Positions 9,601-18,176 of a stretch of DNA of 64,000 nucleotides are shown piece by piece. Numbering within the stretch: position 1 is the first letter of the stretch; each line of letters begins with the position of its first letter. The position numbers and the translations under genes are program-made. Source of the stretch: an uncultured Clostridium sp. (GTDB lineage Bacteria; Bacillota; Clostridia; Lachnospirales; Lachnospiraceae); assembly GCA_934438135.1 (NCBI GenBank), contig CAKSBP010000018.1:1-64000 (forward strand), given 5' to 3'. The notes under the pieces are model-generated. The model ran no database searches and was not told the origin of the DNA. It was given only the letters and a program-made list of their open reading frames with translations.

Positions 9601-11593
9601 TTCGTCGGGATATATTGCAGCAAATGCTTTCTTAGATACACTTGGAGACTATGGCCGATTATGCAGCAGGAATATCCAAGTTTTAAGTTTAGCGCCTTAT
9701 AAGAAGACCATTGAGAAGTTTGATACTGAGTTCGTTCAGGAAATGCATCTGTTCCACCCAATGGACACCCTGGCACTGCTGGCATCAATAGAAGATGCAC
9801 TATCCAGACAGGGCAGATATACCATAGCAGGAAAGTTAAATTATGGTTCCCTATTGTTTAACATGAAGGAAATGATTCCATTCCAATTCTCAGACAGCAT
9901 TTTAGAAGAAAATGAAAGATATGAAAGAGAGAAAGCCAACGAAACACAGCATACACAAGAGGTAAAACAGATTGAAATTATTGGTGAAGGGGCAGACACC
10001 CTTAGTGAGAGAGAGCGAATTATCGTTAATATCTTATGCAGTTACCTTGGGTATGAAAAAATCAGTCTGGCAGAAAACTTCTATGAAATAGGCGGCGATT
10101 CTCTAATTGCCCTAAAGGTGATCAGTCATATAAATGAAGCTTTGGGTATACAGGCTGTAGTTTCAGATTTATTGAAAAATCCTGAGATTTACTGCTTCAT
10201 TAAAGAAATTAGGCAAAAGTATATGGATTCAACAGAGAGCGAACATATGCAGGTAGTGGAGAGTGTTACTCAGGAATATTACCCAGTGTCATCTTCACAG
10301 AAGAGATTATTTTTACTAAATCAAAAAGAGTATGACATATCAGGATGGAATATTTCCTATGTTATGGAATTGACAGAGGGAAAACTGGATAAGGAAAAGC
10401 TGACAGAGGCATTTCGCAATCTGCTGAAACGTCATGAAGCATTAAGAACCTCTTTTCATTTATGGAAGGGAGAGGTGGTACAGAAGATACATGACGATAT
10501 TGAGTTTTCAGTAAAATATGTAGAAGGCAGTATTGATATCAATCAATATATTGCACAATTGTCGGAACCATTTGCTCTAAGTAAAGCGCCATTGATGCGA
10601 GTTATGGTAGTGACGACAGTAGAAGAGAAAACGTATTTCCTGTTCAGTGTACATCATATTATCTCGGATGAAGTTACAATGGGAATCATCATGAGTGAGA
10701 TAAAGGAGCTTTATCAAGGCAGAACTCTGTCCAAGGAGTATGCCCAGTATCGAGAATACTCGCTTATGCAGCAAAAGGAATATCAGTCCGGGGCCTATCA
10801 GAATGATGAAGACTACTGGCTTTTGGTATTTGCTAAAGAAATGTCGAACCAGAACTTAGTGGCATTATATGATGGAAAGGAGAAGAATCCGTCTGGAGGT
10901 GGACGAATCCATTTCCAATTGGAAGAGGATACTTCTAATCACATCAGAGAATATTCAAAAATGCTTAATATGACCAGCTACTGGTACCTTATGACTGTTT
11001 TTCAAATACTCATGTCAAGGAATCTAGGCAGCCAGGATGTTGTGACAGCAGTAACTACAACAGGACGACATTATGCTCGTTTTGAACAGACAGTAGGTAT
11101 GTTTGTAAATGTATTGCCTCTTAGAACCTTTGTGAATAAACAGCTGACATTTCAGGAATTACTGCTGGTTGTAAAGGAGAATATTATAGCAGCCTATCAG
11201 CATCAGAAATATCCGTATGACAAGCTGTTGGAGAAGATTCAAGAGAAGTTTGGATATCGGCTGGAAGCAAATGTTTCATTCCAGATGCATAAAATTCTAT
11301 TTGAAGATATGGAGTTTTCGGATGATATCAGGTTAAAGCCTTATGACTTCCCTTACAAAGCGTCCAATCAGGATATTCTTTTAGAGTTTTACGAAAAAGA
11401 TAACAGCATGGTATTTGATTTAACATACAGTACTGCTAAGTTTACGAAGAAAACAATGGAAACATTTATAGATGATTTTAAAGGCATGATTCAAAAAGCT
11501 ATCGAGGAACCATCTGTTAAAATAAACAGCCTGACAGTTGCTGATGCTGGGAAGGTAAATGAGATGCTGCTAGATTTTCTAGAGCCATTTTAA
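6662..11593 (+). CDS. Hybrid trans-AT PKS-NRPS: KS-KR-ACP-C
   Basis: This 1643-residue megasynthase contains a ketosynthase (about 1-430; Cys167 in TVCSSS, His299 in EAHGTA, His339 in NYGH), a linker without an acyltransferase, a ketoreductase (GGLGNIG at 821, catalytic Tyr984), a carrier domain (Ser1147 in GGDSL) and a condensation domain (HHIISDE at 1331-1337, Glu replacing the usual last Gly). It would add one malonyl unit, reduce the beta-keto group and hand the chain to an NRPS step. The missing AT is supplied in trans by the gene at 12669. ATG 6662 is chosen because ketosynthase homology starts there (MKDIAVIGIG); a GTG at 6635 is also in frame. Confidence 0.92.
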   Translation: MKDIAVIGIGLTLPYADSLEQLWEILKEGVDCVREMPVHRKLDMEKYYLASEQDISDYEIPLGAYLGNVDYFDYQFFGMTYEEAVILEPAQRLLFQTVWKTIENAGYTRDKICDSNIAVYLGCSNSEEYGNYAKFSEHYDRYEEVTAKAVSDYFNWKGNSTKINTVCSSSLVAVHQACQAIENNEADMAIAGGVRLGLLPLTHTNIGVESSDGRTRSFDESSEGCGGGEGVITILLKELEKAERDKDIIHAVIKGSACNQDGATVSISAPNSEAQSQVIRKAWENAGVDPATITYIEAHGTATELGDVVEVEGITKAFEVENVSRQFCGIGSVKSNYGHMEAAAGILGLVKAVLSLQHKMIPATLHFSYPNKYITFPLTPVYVNIQNTKWESENSIYRCGVSSFGFTGTNSHIILERACEHPSRQNIENQPSSYLLTVSGKTEGALKRSLWNYINFDYENKLLNDICYTANACRDHYNYRVAVIFSDKEDLIHKLSCFLAQQNLPDHNLYFGQVSDDGNKKASVWQGPAPGQTFIWEQIAQSYIEGKSIQWDKVYEGMDVKKVSLLPYPFEKTRCWVDLSENQPLKKEKEYCCLGWKEAFIEEHTDEKKKNILFFSNGSSTGSKVAQYLRDKQICFTEVNMSGPYEKQNEFSYQCGQYIEDFTKLFEDILADDSLEVIFDVDYWKKENALSDNAMEVTDGLLYMYNFCKVLGQVFKGDCRLNLVASNVYCVNVEDVSENCGNAAFMGFGKAIQGEYHNISCRFIDIGQDVSFVWDEINSTNSDYLVAYRNGKRYTQVLERAVAEKSAPYVFQPEGVYIIAGGLGNIGIEIANAIAYWGAKHIAIITKRAFPERDKWEYALLHSEQYDGNELENIRRLLEIENLGCDIHIYSKDITDLKSVTDIIKDCTTRHHKINGLFQCTGYGVGQSGMAISAGTAGGFEQSIASKITGTCNLLEAMSTIPFDLFTVLSSPISITGGLDSSGYIAANAFLDTLGDYGRLCSRNIQVLSLAPYKKTIEKFDTEFVQEMHLFHPMDTLALLASIEDALSRQGRYTIAGKLNYGSLLFNMKEMIPFQFSDSILEENERYEREKANETQHTQEVKQIEIIGEGADTLSERERIIVNILCSYLGYEKISLAENFYEIGGDSLIALKVISHINEALGIQAVVSDLLKNPEIYCFIKEIRQKYMDSTESEHMQVVESVTQEYYPVSSSQKRLFLLNQKEYDISGWNISYVMELTEGKLDKEKLTEAFRNLLKRHEALRTSFHLWKGEVVQKIHDDIEFSVKYVEGSIDINQYIAQLSEPFALSKAPLMRVMVVTTVEEKTYFLFSVHHIISDEVTMGIIMSEIKELYQGRTLSKEYAQYREYSLMQQKEYQSGAYQNDEDYWLLVFAKEMSNQNLVALYDGKEKNPSGGGRIHFQLEEDTSNHIREYSKMLNMTSYWYLMTVFQILMSRNLGSQDVVTAVTTTGRHYARFEQTVGMFVNVLPLRTFVNKQLTFQELLLVVKENIIAAYQHQKYPYDKLLEKIQEKFGYRLEANVSFQMHKILFEDMEFSDDIRLKPYDFPYKASNQDILLEFYEKDNSMVFDLTYSTAKFTKKTMETFIDDFKGMIQKAIEEPSVKINSLTVADAGKVNEMLLDFLEPF

Positions 11594-11662
11594 CAGAAGG
11601 GGATAATAAGAGTTAAATATGAAAGAAAGGAATGCCACATTTTACGTTAATCCACTTAGGGA

Positions 11663-12652
11663 TTGTGGTGTGCAAAGGGATTAAGAAAGTTGACGGATAA
11701 TACGAAATTTAAATGTCCTAATTGTCATAGTAATGTGATCAATATGGCTGACCATATGACTTGTGTGCAGTGTGGCCTTAACTATCCTGTAAAGGACGGG
11801 ATTCCAGTTCTGCTGATAGAAGAGGCAAGTGACCAGTATGGGAATGAGAACATGGATTATACGATTACTGCCCATAAGCAGGAAGTGAAAGACGGGTACA
11901 CAAATGTCGCAAAGTCCATCGAGCAGTCAGGAATGAAAGACAATGTCTATTTTTTAAACTTAGGTTACGCGCCAGACGATAATCAGCAGTATGCAGTGCA
12001 GGAGATCCCAGTAACTGCGATTAGTAAAAATTCTGTGAAATTAATCTTAGAGGTGATTGGTGATTATGATTTTGATGGAAAAGAGCTGCTGGAAGTGGGA
12101 TGCGGAAGAGGGGGAAATCTGTATACCATTCATCAATATTATAAGCCGAAATCGGCAGTAGGAGTTGATTTATGCAAGGCAAATGTACAATTCTGTCATT
12201 CTTATCTTGACAGCCAGAATATCAGTTTTGCGGTTGGAGATGCCGAAAAGCTACCGTTTGGAGAAGAAAGTTTTGATGTAATTGTTAATATTGAATCATC
12301 AAGTGCTTACACCAATATAGAAAATTTTTATGAAAATGTTAGTAAAATACTAAGGCCGGGAGGCTTTTTTTTGTATGCAGATGTAATCGAGAATTCGGTT
12401 TTTGATGCCAATATAGAGTACTTAAAAAGCTTAGGAATGGAAGAATTACGTTATACAGACATTACTACGAATGTATTATTATCCTGTTATCAAGAGTACC
12501 GGAAAAAGGTGCTGGCATATAAAGGAGTAGAACAATTAAGTAAGAGGGAAGATTTAGAAGATTTCATTGGGATGCCTGGCAGTAAGATCTATAACAATAT
12601 GAAGTCTGGCAGAAAATCATACCGAATCTACAATTTCAGAAAGCAGGCATAG
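11663..12652 (+). CDS. SAM-dependent methyltransferase with zinc-ribbon N-terminus
   Basis: This 329-residue protein starts with a Trm112/zinc-ribbon-like segment (CPNC, 17 residues, CVQCG, then YPVKDGIPVLL). A class I methyltransferase domain follows, with the SAM motif ELLEVGCGRGG near 140-150, an acidic VGVDL strand end and a post-motif LRPGGFF. O-, N- or C-methylation of the product or of a tethered intermediate is likely. The start is uncertain: TTG 11663 has only a weak AGGG upstream, and TTG 11690 is an alternative just before the zinc ribbon. It sits between the PKS and its acyltransferase. Confidence 0.8.
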   Translation: MWCAKGLRKLTDNTKFKCPNCHSNVINMADHMTCVQCGLNYPVKDGIPVLLIEEASDQYGNENMDYTITAHKQEVKDGYTNVAKSIEQSGMKDNVYFLNLGYAPDDNQQYAVQEIPVTAISKNSVKLILEVIGDYDFDGKELLEVGCGRGGNLYTIHQYYKPKSAVGVDLCKANVQFCHSYLDSQNISFAVGDAEKLPFGEESFDVIVNIESSSAYTNIENFYENVSKILRPGGFFLYADVIENSVFDANIEYLKSLGMEELRYTDITTNVLLSCYQEYRKKVLAYKGVEQLSKREDLEDFIGMPGSKIYNNMKSGRKSYRIYNFRKQA

Positions 12653-12668
12653 GAAGGAGGACGGAATT

Positions 12669-13862
12669 ATGAATAAGATTGCTGTGGTATTTCCAGGTCA
12701 GGGATCACAGTTTGTTGGGATGGGGAAGAGTCTATGCCAACAGTTTCCATCGGCTGTGAGGGTATATGAAGAAGCGGAAGACATCCTGGGTATCCCTCTT
12801 AGAAGAATCAGTTTTGAAGGAAGGGTAAGTGAACTGAATAGCCTGACTACATTATTTCCTGCAATTATTACTTACGGAGTTGCATCCTTCAAAGTGTTTC
12901 AGGAGATGACAGGTATCAAAGCGGATTTCATGGCAGGGCATAGTCTAGGTGAATATGCAGCACTGGTCTGTTCCGGCATTCTGGATTTTAAGGATGCGAT
13001 TCGTCTTGTGGAAAAGCGAGCAAGCCTTTGCCTTGAATACTCTCTCGGAGAGCAGGGAAGCATGACCGTAATTGATGGATTAGATGCGGATAAGGTGGAC
13101 CAGTTATGTGATGCTTTACAGCAAGAAGGAAAGAACGTATATATTGCGTGCTATAACAAAGAAAATCAGCTGGTTGTATCTGGGGATACACAGGCGGTAA
13201 TGGCGATAGAAGATATGGTAATGGAGCAGGGGGCTAACGTAACACCTATGATTATGATGCCACCTTTTCACTGTCCGTTATTAGAACCGATTACAGGTGA
13301 AATGATGAATCTGCTACAAAGTATTTCTTTCCATAAAGGGGAGACTACAGTCATAGGAAATGTGAGTGGAATGCCATATCCTGCTGAGAAAGATGAGATA
13401 GTAATGAGCCTGGCAGCACATCTGGTCAGACCTGTCAAATGGTTTCAATCTATGAGATACATGCAATTACATGGTATCAGAAATACGATTGAAATGGGAG
13501 CACATAATTATCTTTCTGCAATGATAAAGGAGACGATTCCAGGATGTCAGACTTATGCCTACGGAATGAATCAGAACTGGGATCTGTCAGGGGTATTAAC
13601 TTCACAGAGTAGCCAAAAACGCAACATTTCAAAGGAATACATGAAAATCGCCGTTAGTACAAAGAATTATTCAAAGAACACACTAGGTTATGATGAACAG
13701 ATCATCAAAGCTTACCGAGAGTTAGAATCCATATGTAAAAACAGGAACGGTACAAGTGAATCAGATGATAAGGCAAGGAAACTGCTTTTTACAATACTTG
13801 ATTTAAAGGAAGTGCCGGAACATATACGTACACAATATCTTGAGGCATCAGGTGTTCTTTAG
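12669..13862 (+). CDS. Trans-acting malonyl-CoA acyltransferase
   Basis: This FabD-type malonyl-CoA:ACP transacylase has 397 residues. The PGQGSQ motif is at the N-terminus and the nucleophile Ser92 is in GHSLGE. The FabD fold takes about 300 residues; the remaining roughly 90 form a helical tail that may dock onto the synthase. It complements the KS-KR-ACP-C protein at 6662, which has no AT, so the system is trans-AT. AAGGAGG lies before ATG 12669. Extender choice is probably malonyl-CoA, but I did not read specificity residues. Confidence 0.92.
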   Translation: MNKIAVVFPGQGSQFVGMGKSLCQQFPSAVRVYEEAEDILGIPLRRISFEGRVSELNSLTTLFPAIITYGVASFKVFQEMTGIKADFMAGHSLGEYAALVCSGILDFKDAIRLVEKRASLCLEYSLGEQGSMTVIDGLDADKVDQLCDALQQEGKNVYIACYNKENQLVVSGDTQAVMAIEDMVMEQGANVTPMIMMPPFHCPLLEPITGEMMNLLQSISFHKGETTVIGNVSGMPYPAEKDEIVMSLAAHLVRPVKWFQSMRYMQLHGIRNTIEMGAHNYLSAMIKETIPGCQTYAYGMNQNWDLSGVLTSQSSQKRNISKEYMKIAVSTKNYSKNTLGYDEQIIKAYRELESICKNRNGTSESDDKARKLLFTILDLKEVPEHIRTQYLEASGVL

Positions 13863-13889
13863 GAAAAATAGAAAAAGGGGGGGATACAT

Positions 13890-15074
13890 ATGCTAGATGA
13901 TATCGCAATTGTGGGGATTGGACTAAAAATTGCAGATTGTACTTCCGTCCAGGAGTATGACTGGAAACTGCAAAAACAAGAACCACTTTGTCAGAGCCTT
14001 GCTGGAAAAAGGCTTACCGATTTACAGCATTATATGGATAAACTTCATAAGGTGCTGCCAGAAACACAAGGAGAGAAGCCCTGTTATCTAAAGGAGATAG
14101 ACTTATTCGATTATAAAACATTTCATATTTCGCCTAAGGAAGCCGGTTACATGGATCCGAACCAGAGACTTATGCTAGATACCGTTTATAGTGCATTTAT
14201 GGATTCTGCAATCCCAATCAATGAAGGTTCTGATACCGCAGTGTATATAGGCTATCGAGAAAATAAAGATTATCTTCGGTTAGTTGAAACCTATGATCCA
14301 GATATGCTTTCGTTTGCAGTGCCAGGTAACCTGCCGGCAGCGATTGCTGGAAGAATATCCTATACCTTTGATTGGAAAGGAAACTGTATGTTAATGGATG
14401 CAGGAGATTCTTCCTCTCTATTAGCGTTACAGTCTGCTTGCAATGCAATACGCAGTAAAGATGCGAAGATAGCGGTAGCAGGTGGAATTGATCTGAATGT
14501 TCTTCCGTTTGATAAGGAGCATAACGGTGAATGTGTGATTGCAATGGTGCTAAAATCTCTAACTGATGCGAAAGAAGCCAAAGACCCTTTATACGGAATC
14601 ATTAAGTCCTGTGCGTCAAATAGAAGTTCAGGTAGTGAGGCAACGCAAAAGGAAAAGGTAATCAGTGATTGTGTAGCCTCTATAAAAGGTACTGAAAAAA
14701 TGTTGAGCTTAGTGGAATTATCAGGTACTTCCAGCTTGCAGGATAGGGAGACGTTGAAAAGAATACTAGGAGAACAATTAAACACAGCATCTGATGAGAT
14801 TTGTCTGGATATTTTATCAGAAGATATACAAGGACTTGACATTTCCTCGGGACTCATGGGAGTAGTAAAGGTTTTACTTTCCAAGGTAAATGGTGAGGAT
14901 AAGCTTACGTCTAATGAGAACGAGGACTTGAGGCTGCTTGCACATTTTGGCAGGGAAGGTGGTAATACATGCGTTATGCTGGAAAAGACAGAAGAATGTA
15001 TAACACCGAATCAAGAACAGTTAGTGATAAAAAGAAAATCAGCTCTCGATGCTCAAAGATGCTGGTTGAATTAA
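13890..15074 (+). CDS. Ketosynthase-like protein lacking all catalytic residues
   Basis: This 394-residue protein has the thiolase/ketosynthase fold from the first residues (DDIAIVGIGL) and includes MDPNQRLMLD and an AGGIDLN stretch. The three catalytic motifs are lost: the TACSSS cysteine is Asp173 (DAGDSSS), the HGTGT histidine is absent (ELSGTSSL), and the NxGH histidine is replaced (LDISSG). It cannot condense by the normal mechanism. It could act like a chain-length-factor partner, a non-elongating KS or a scaffold. The reading frame is intact and the start ATG 13890 has a strong GGGGGG-type site, so it is not a random pseudogene. It sits between the AT and the interrupted NRPS. Confidence 0.8.
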   Translation: MLDDIAIVGIGLKIADCTSVQEYDWKLQKQEPLCQSLAGKRLTDLQHYMDKLHKVLPETQGEKPCYLKEIDLFDYKTFHISPKEAGYMDPNQRLMLDTVYSAFMDSAIPINEGSDTAVYIGYRENKDYLRLVETYDPDMLSFAVPGNLPAAIAGRISYTFDWKGNCMLMDAGDSSSLLALQSACNAIRSKDAKIAVAGGIDLNVLPFDKEHNGECVIAMVLKSLTDAKEAKDPLYGIIKSCASNRSSGSEATQKEKVISDCVASIKGTEKMLSLVELSGTSSLQDRETLKRILGEQLNTASDEICLDILSEDIQGLDISSGLMGVVKVLLSKVNGEDKLTSNENEDLRLLAHFGREGGNTCVMLEKTEECITPNQEQLVIKRKSALDAQRCWLN

Positions 15075-15093
15075 TAAAAGGAAAGGAAAGAAC

Positions 15094-17889
15094 ATGAATA
15101 GAGAAGAAACCATTCAGATGTATATGGCGAGCATAATGAAACAGTATCCGAAACAGATTGCAGTAGAATGTGAGGGAGAGAGCATCTCCTATCAGGAACT
15201 ACATGATGTTACGGATAAAATAGCCTGTGGAATTAAGGCAGCAGGATATAATCGACAAGCGCATGTCGGTGTCTATATGAAAAACAAGGTAAATACCATT
15301 TATGCCATGCTTGGCATTATGAAGGCTGGTTGTGTATTCGTTCCTCTGGACGAAGAATATGCAACGAACCAGATACTGCATATGGTAGATACTGCAGATG
15401 TGCAGCTTGTTCTGTATGATGAACCGAAAGCAGGGATAAAAAGCCTGGTTGAGGACAAGGCAGCTACACAATCTCTGGAAGATATGCTAAAGAAAGAATA
15501 CGGTTTAGAATCTTCTATCGGAGAGGAACTGTATCTGACAGAGGATGAACTTTATATCTATTTTACTTCAGGAACTACAGGAAATCCAAATGCAGTAGTG
15601 GGAGTAAATAAATCCTTGCTTCACTTTATCTTATGGGAGATTAAAGAACTTCAAATCGGAGTGGGCACCAGAGTCAGTCAGTTTACTTCAGCTTGCCATG
15701 ACCCGTATCTTAGAGATATCTTTGTACCCTTATTATCAGGTGGAACGATATGCTTACCATCAAAAGAGAATCATATTTTGAGCAATAATCTGGCAAAATG
15801 GCTGGATGAGGCAAAGATTCAGGTTGTACATTGTACTCCTAGCCTGTTTCATTTGCTGAACTCTTCCCTGCTGTCACCAGAACATTTTAAAGAACTTAAG
15901 TATGTATTGCTTGCAGGAGAGAAAGTGAGACCGTGGTCATTAAAATACTGGTATGATATCTTCGGTGAAAGAATACAGCTGATCAATCTCTATGGACCTA
16001 CGGAAACTACCTTAGCAAAACTTTTCTACTACATTCAAAAAGAAGATTGCAAAAAGAAGGAAATCCCAATAGGAAAGCCTATAGAAGGCTGCAAAGTAAT
16101 CCTGGTTGATGGGGAAGGAAATATTAGTGATAAGGGAGAAATCTACATCAGAACTCCGTATAGGACAAAAGGCTATTACAAAAATGATTCCTTAAATCAG
16201 TCAAGGTTTATCCAGAATCCATTTAGTAAGCAAGAGGATATCATTTATAAAACAGGGGATTATGGCAGACTGTTACCAGATGGAAATATTGTATTTACTG
16301 GAAGAAAAGATAAGCAGATTAAAATAAGGGGAAATAGGGTAGAAGTTGATGAAATTGAAAGAAAGATTGAAAGCTACCCAGCAATAAAAGATTGTGTTGT
16401 GGATTACAGCAGTTTTCATAATGCAAACAGGGAAAAAGAAGTCTGCACAAGATGCGGGATACCAAATGGTTTTCCACATGTAGAGATTGATTCGGAGGGG
16501 GTGTGTAATTTATGTAGACTATATGAAAATAATAGTGAAAAGATTAATCAGTATTTTAAAACGCCAGCAGATTTTGAAGCAATCTTTTCAAAGAACCAGG
16601 AATCACAAGAACCTCAAGGAGAATACGATTGTCTGGTATTGTATAGTGGAGGAAAGGACAGCACCTATGTACTAAGCAAGTTATTGAATATGGGGCTTAG
16701 AGTACTGGCTTACTTCTTCGATAATGGCCATACATCGGAGCAGGCATATCAAAATCTCATACATTCTTTTGAAGAGTTCAAGGTGGATTATGTAGTTGAT
16801 AAGCAGGATAACATGAATGATATTTTTCTTGCTGGCATAAAAAAAGAATCCAGTGTCTGCAATGGCTGTTTTAAAGTGCTCAGTTACCGTAGCCTGAAAC
16901 TTGCCTATGATAAAGGAATTAAGTATATTGTCACAGGATTTAGCCGGGGACAGATCTTCGACCTTAGACTGGAGAACATTTATAGGCAGAATTGTTTTGA
17001 CTTAGAGGAAGTGGAATCGAAAGTCGAGGAACACAGAATGGTTTATTTCTGTAAACCGGATTACGTAACTGAGAATATGGAAAAGGAATATGAAGTAACT
17101 AAAAATATGTTTAATGCAGTTACTTTCCTTGATTTTTACCATTACTATGATGTAACGAAGGAGGACATTTATCAATATCTAAGTGAGAAATGTTCTTTCT
17201 GGAAAAAGCCGGAGGATACAGGAAAATGCTCCAGTAACTGTTTGATAAATGACGTAGGAATTTATCTGCAGCAAAGAGCACATGGGTATGATAATTACAC
17301 TTCCAAGGACTGCTGGGAGACGCGCCTCTTAGCAAAACCGAAGAAAGAAGAATTCCAGTTCAGCGATATTGATATCAATAAGGTGAATGCGATTCTAAAA
17401 GAGATTGGATATGAGGAAAAGTATATGAATATCCCGTATGAAAATCAGGTTTTAAAGGCATATTATGTGTCCGACGAAGAGGTAAAGGAAGAAGAGCTAA
17501 AGAACTACTTAAAACAGGAATTACAAGATTATATGATTCCAGCCGAGATTATCCGATTAAGCGAAATTCCTTTGACTGCTAACAAAAAGGTGGATTACGC
17601 CAACCTGGAGAGTAAAAGAATGCTCAAAGAAACAAAAGTAATCAGAAAACCTAGAAACCATATTGAAGAACGAATTATAGAAATCTGGAAAGAGATTGTC
17701 AATGTTGATAACATAAATGTAACAGACAGTTTTATGGACATTGGAGGAAACTCCCTTAATGTATTGAACATGATAGCTCAAATCTATAATGAGTTTGAAG
17801 TAGAACTAGATCTGGGAGATTTATTTAACAAGTCAACAGTAGAGGCAATTGCAAGTTACATAGAACAAGAGGGTACAGCCATTAGATAA
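15094..17889 (+). CDS. NRPS: adenylation domain interrupted by PP-loop ATPase domain, plus carrier domain
   Basis: This 931-residue protein begins with an adenylation core (TSGTTG at 158-163, YGPTET, GRKDKQIKIRG). After the A8 motif a foreign domain of about 320 residues starts (from about 448): cysteine pairs CTRC and CNLC, the PP-loop signature SGGKDS at 518-523, a CNGC pair and a later CSSNC. This domain resembles the WbpG/PseA sugar-amidotransferase group of N-type ATP pyrophosphatases. The A domain then resumes with its A10 lysine (NKKVDY, about 830), followed by a carrier domain (Ser887 in GGNSL). Known interrupted A domains carry methyltransferases or oxidases; a PP-loop insert suggests amidation or sulfur transfer on the bound aminoacyl group. 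The pocket residues read by eye match no code that I know. Confidence 0.88.
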   Translation: MNREETIQMYMASIMKQYPKQIAVECEGESISYQELHDVTDKIACGIKAAGYNRQAHVGVYMKNKVNTIYAMLGIMKAGCVFVPLDEEYATNQILHMVDTADVQLVLYDEPKAGIKSLVEDKAATQSLEDMLKKEYGLESSIGEELYLTEDELYIYFTSGTTGNPNAVVGVNKSLLHFILWEIKELQIGVGTRVSQFTSACHDPYLRDIFVPLLSGGTICLPSKENHILSNNLAKWLDEAKIQVVHCTPSLFHLLNSSLLSPEHFKELKYVLLAGEKVRPWSLKYWYDIFGERIQLINLYGPTETTLAKLFYYIQKEDCKKKEIPIGKPIEGCKVILVDGEGNISDKGEIYIRTPYRTKGYYKNDSLNQSRFIQNPFSKQEDIIYKTGDYGRLLPDGNIVFTGRKDKQIKIRGNRVEVDEIERKIESYPAIKDCVVDYSSFHNANREKEVCTRCGIPNGFPHVEIDSEGVCNLCRLYENNSEKINQYFKTPADFEAIFSKNQESQEPQGEYDCLVLYSGGKDSTYVLSKLLNMGLRVLAYFFDNGHTSEQAYQNLIHSFEEFKVDYVVDKQDNMNDIFLAGIKKESSVCNGCFKVLSYRSLKLAYDKGIKYIVTGFSRGQIFDLRLENIYRQNCFDLEEVESKVEEHRMVYFCKPDYVTENMEKEYEVTKNMFNAVTFLDFYHYYDVTKEDIYQYLSEKCSFWKKPEDTGKCSSNCLINDVGIYLQQRAHGYDNYTSKDCWETRLLAKPKKEEFQFSDIDINKVNAILKEIGYEEKYMNIPYENQVLKAYYVSDEEVKEEELKNYLKQELQDYMIPAEIIRLSEIPLTANKKVDYANLESKRMLKETKVIRKPRNHIEERIIEIWKEIVNVDNINVTDSFMDIGGNSLNVLNMIAQIYNEFEVELDLGDLFNKSTVEAIASYIEQEGTAIR

Positions 17890-17918
17890 ATGGTTATGGT
17901 ACAGAAATGGAGGAAATT

Positions 17919-18176
17919 ATGAATCGAAATGAAGTAATCGCAAAATTAAAGGAAATTATTATTAGTACAATGGAGCTTGACATGACACCTGAGGAGTTAA
18001 AGGGTGACAACCTTGTTGATGAAATTGGATTCAACTCAGTAGATGCACTTGAAATTCTTGTATGGGTTGAAAATGCCTTTGATATGAGATTCCCGGATGA
18101 AGATTTAAGTTCAGAGCTCTTAACTACTTTGGATAATCTAGCAGATTATATCATTAAGAGAAAGGGTCAAGAATGA
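17919..18176 (+). CDS. Acyl carrier protein
   Basis: This is an 85-residue discrete carrier protein with the phosphopantetheine serine in EIGFNSVDALEI. ATG 17919 lies 5 bases after a GGAGG (17909-17913); the in-frame ATG 17907 would place that ribosome binding site inside the gene. Its stop overlaps the glycosyltransferase start by ATGA, so the two are translationally coupled. It could carry a starter or side-chain unit for the synthases. Confidence 0.88.
   Translation: MNRNEVIAKLKEIIISTMELDMTPEELKGDNLVDEIGFNSVDALEILVWVENAFDMRFPDEDLSSELLTTLDNLADYIIKRKGQE

Noticed and set aside
11619..11684. Short 21-codon frame between the PKS and methyltransferase genes
   Set aside because: Poorly spaced ribosome binding site and no recognisable sequence; could be coupling but unsupported.
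14360..14884. Antisense 174-residue open frame
   Set aside because: It lies wholly within the KS-like gene; serine-rich shadow translation with no family resemblance.
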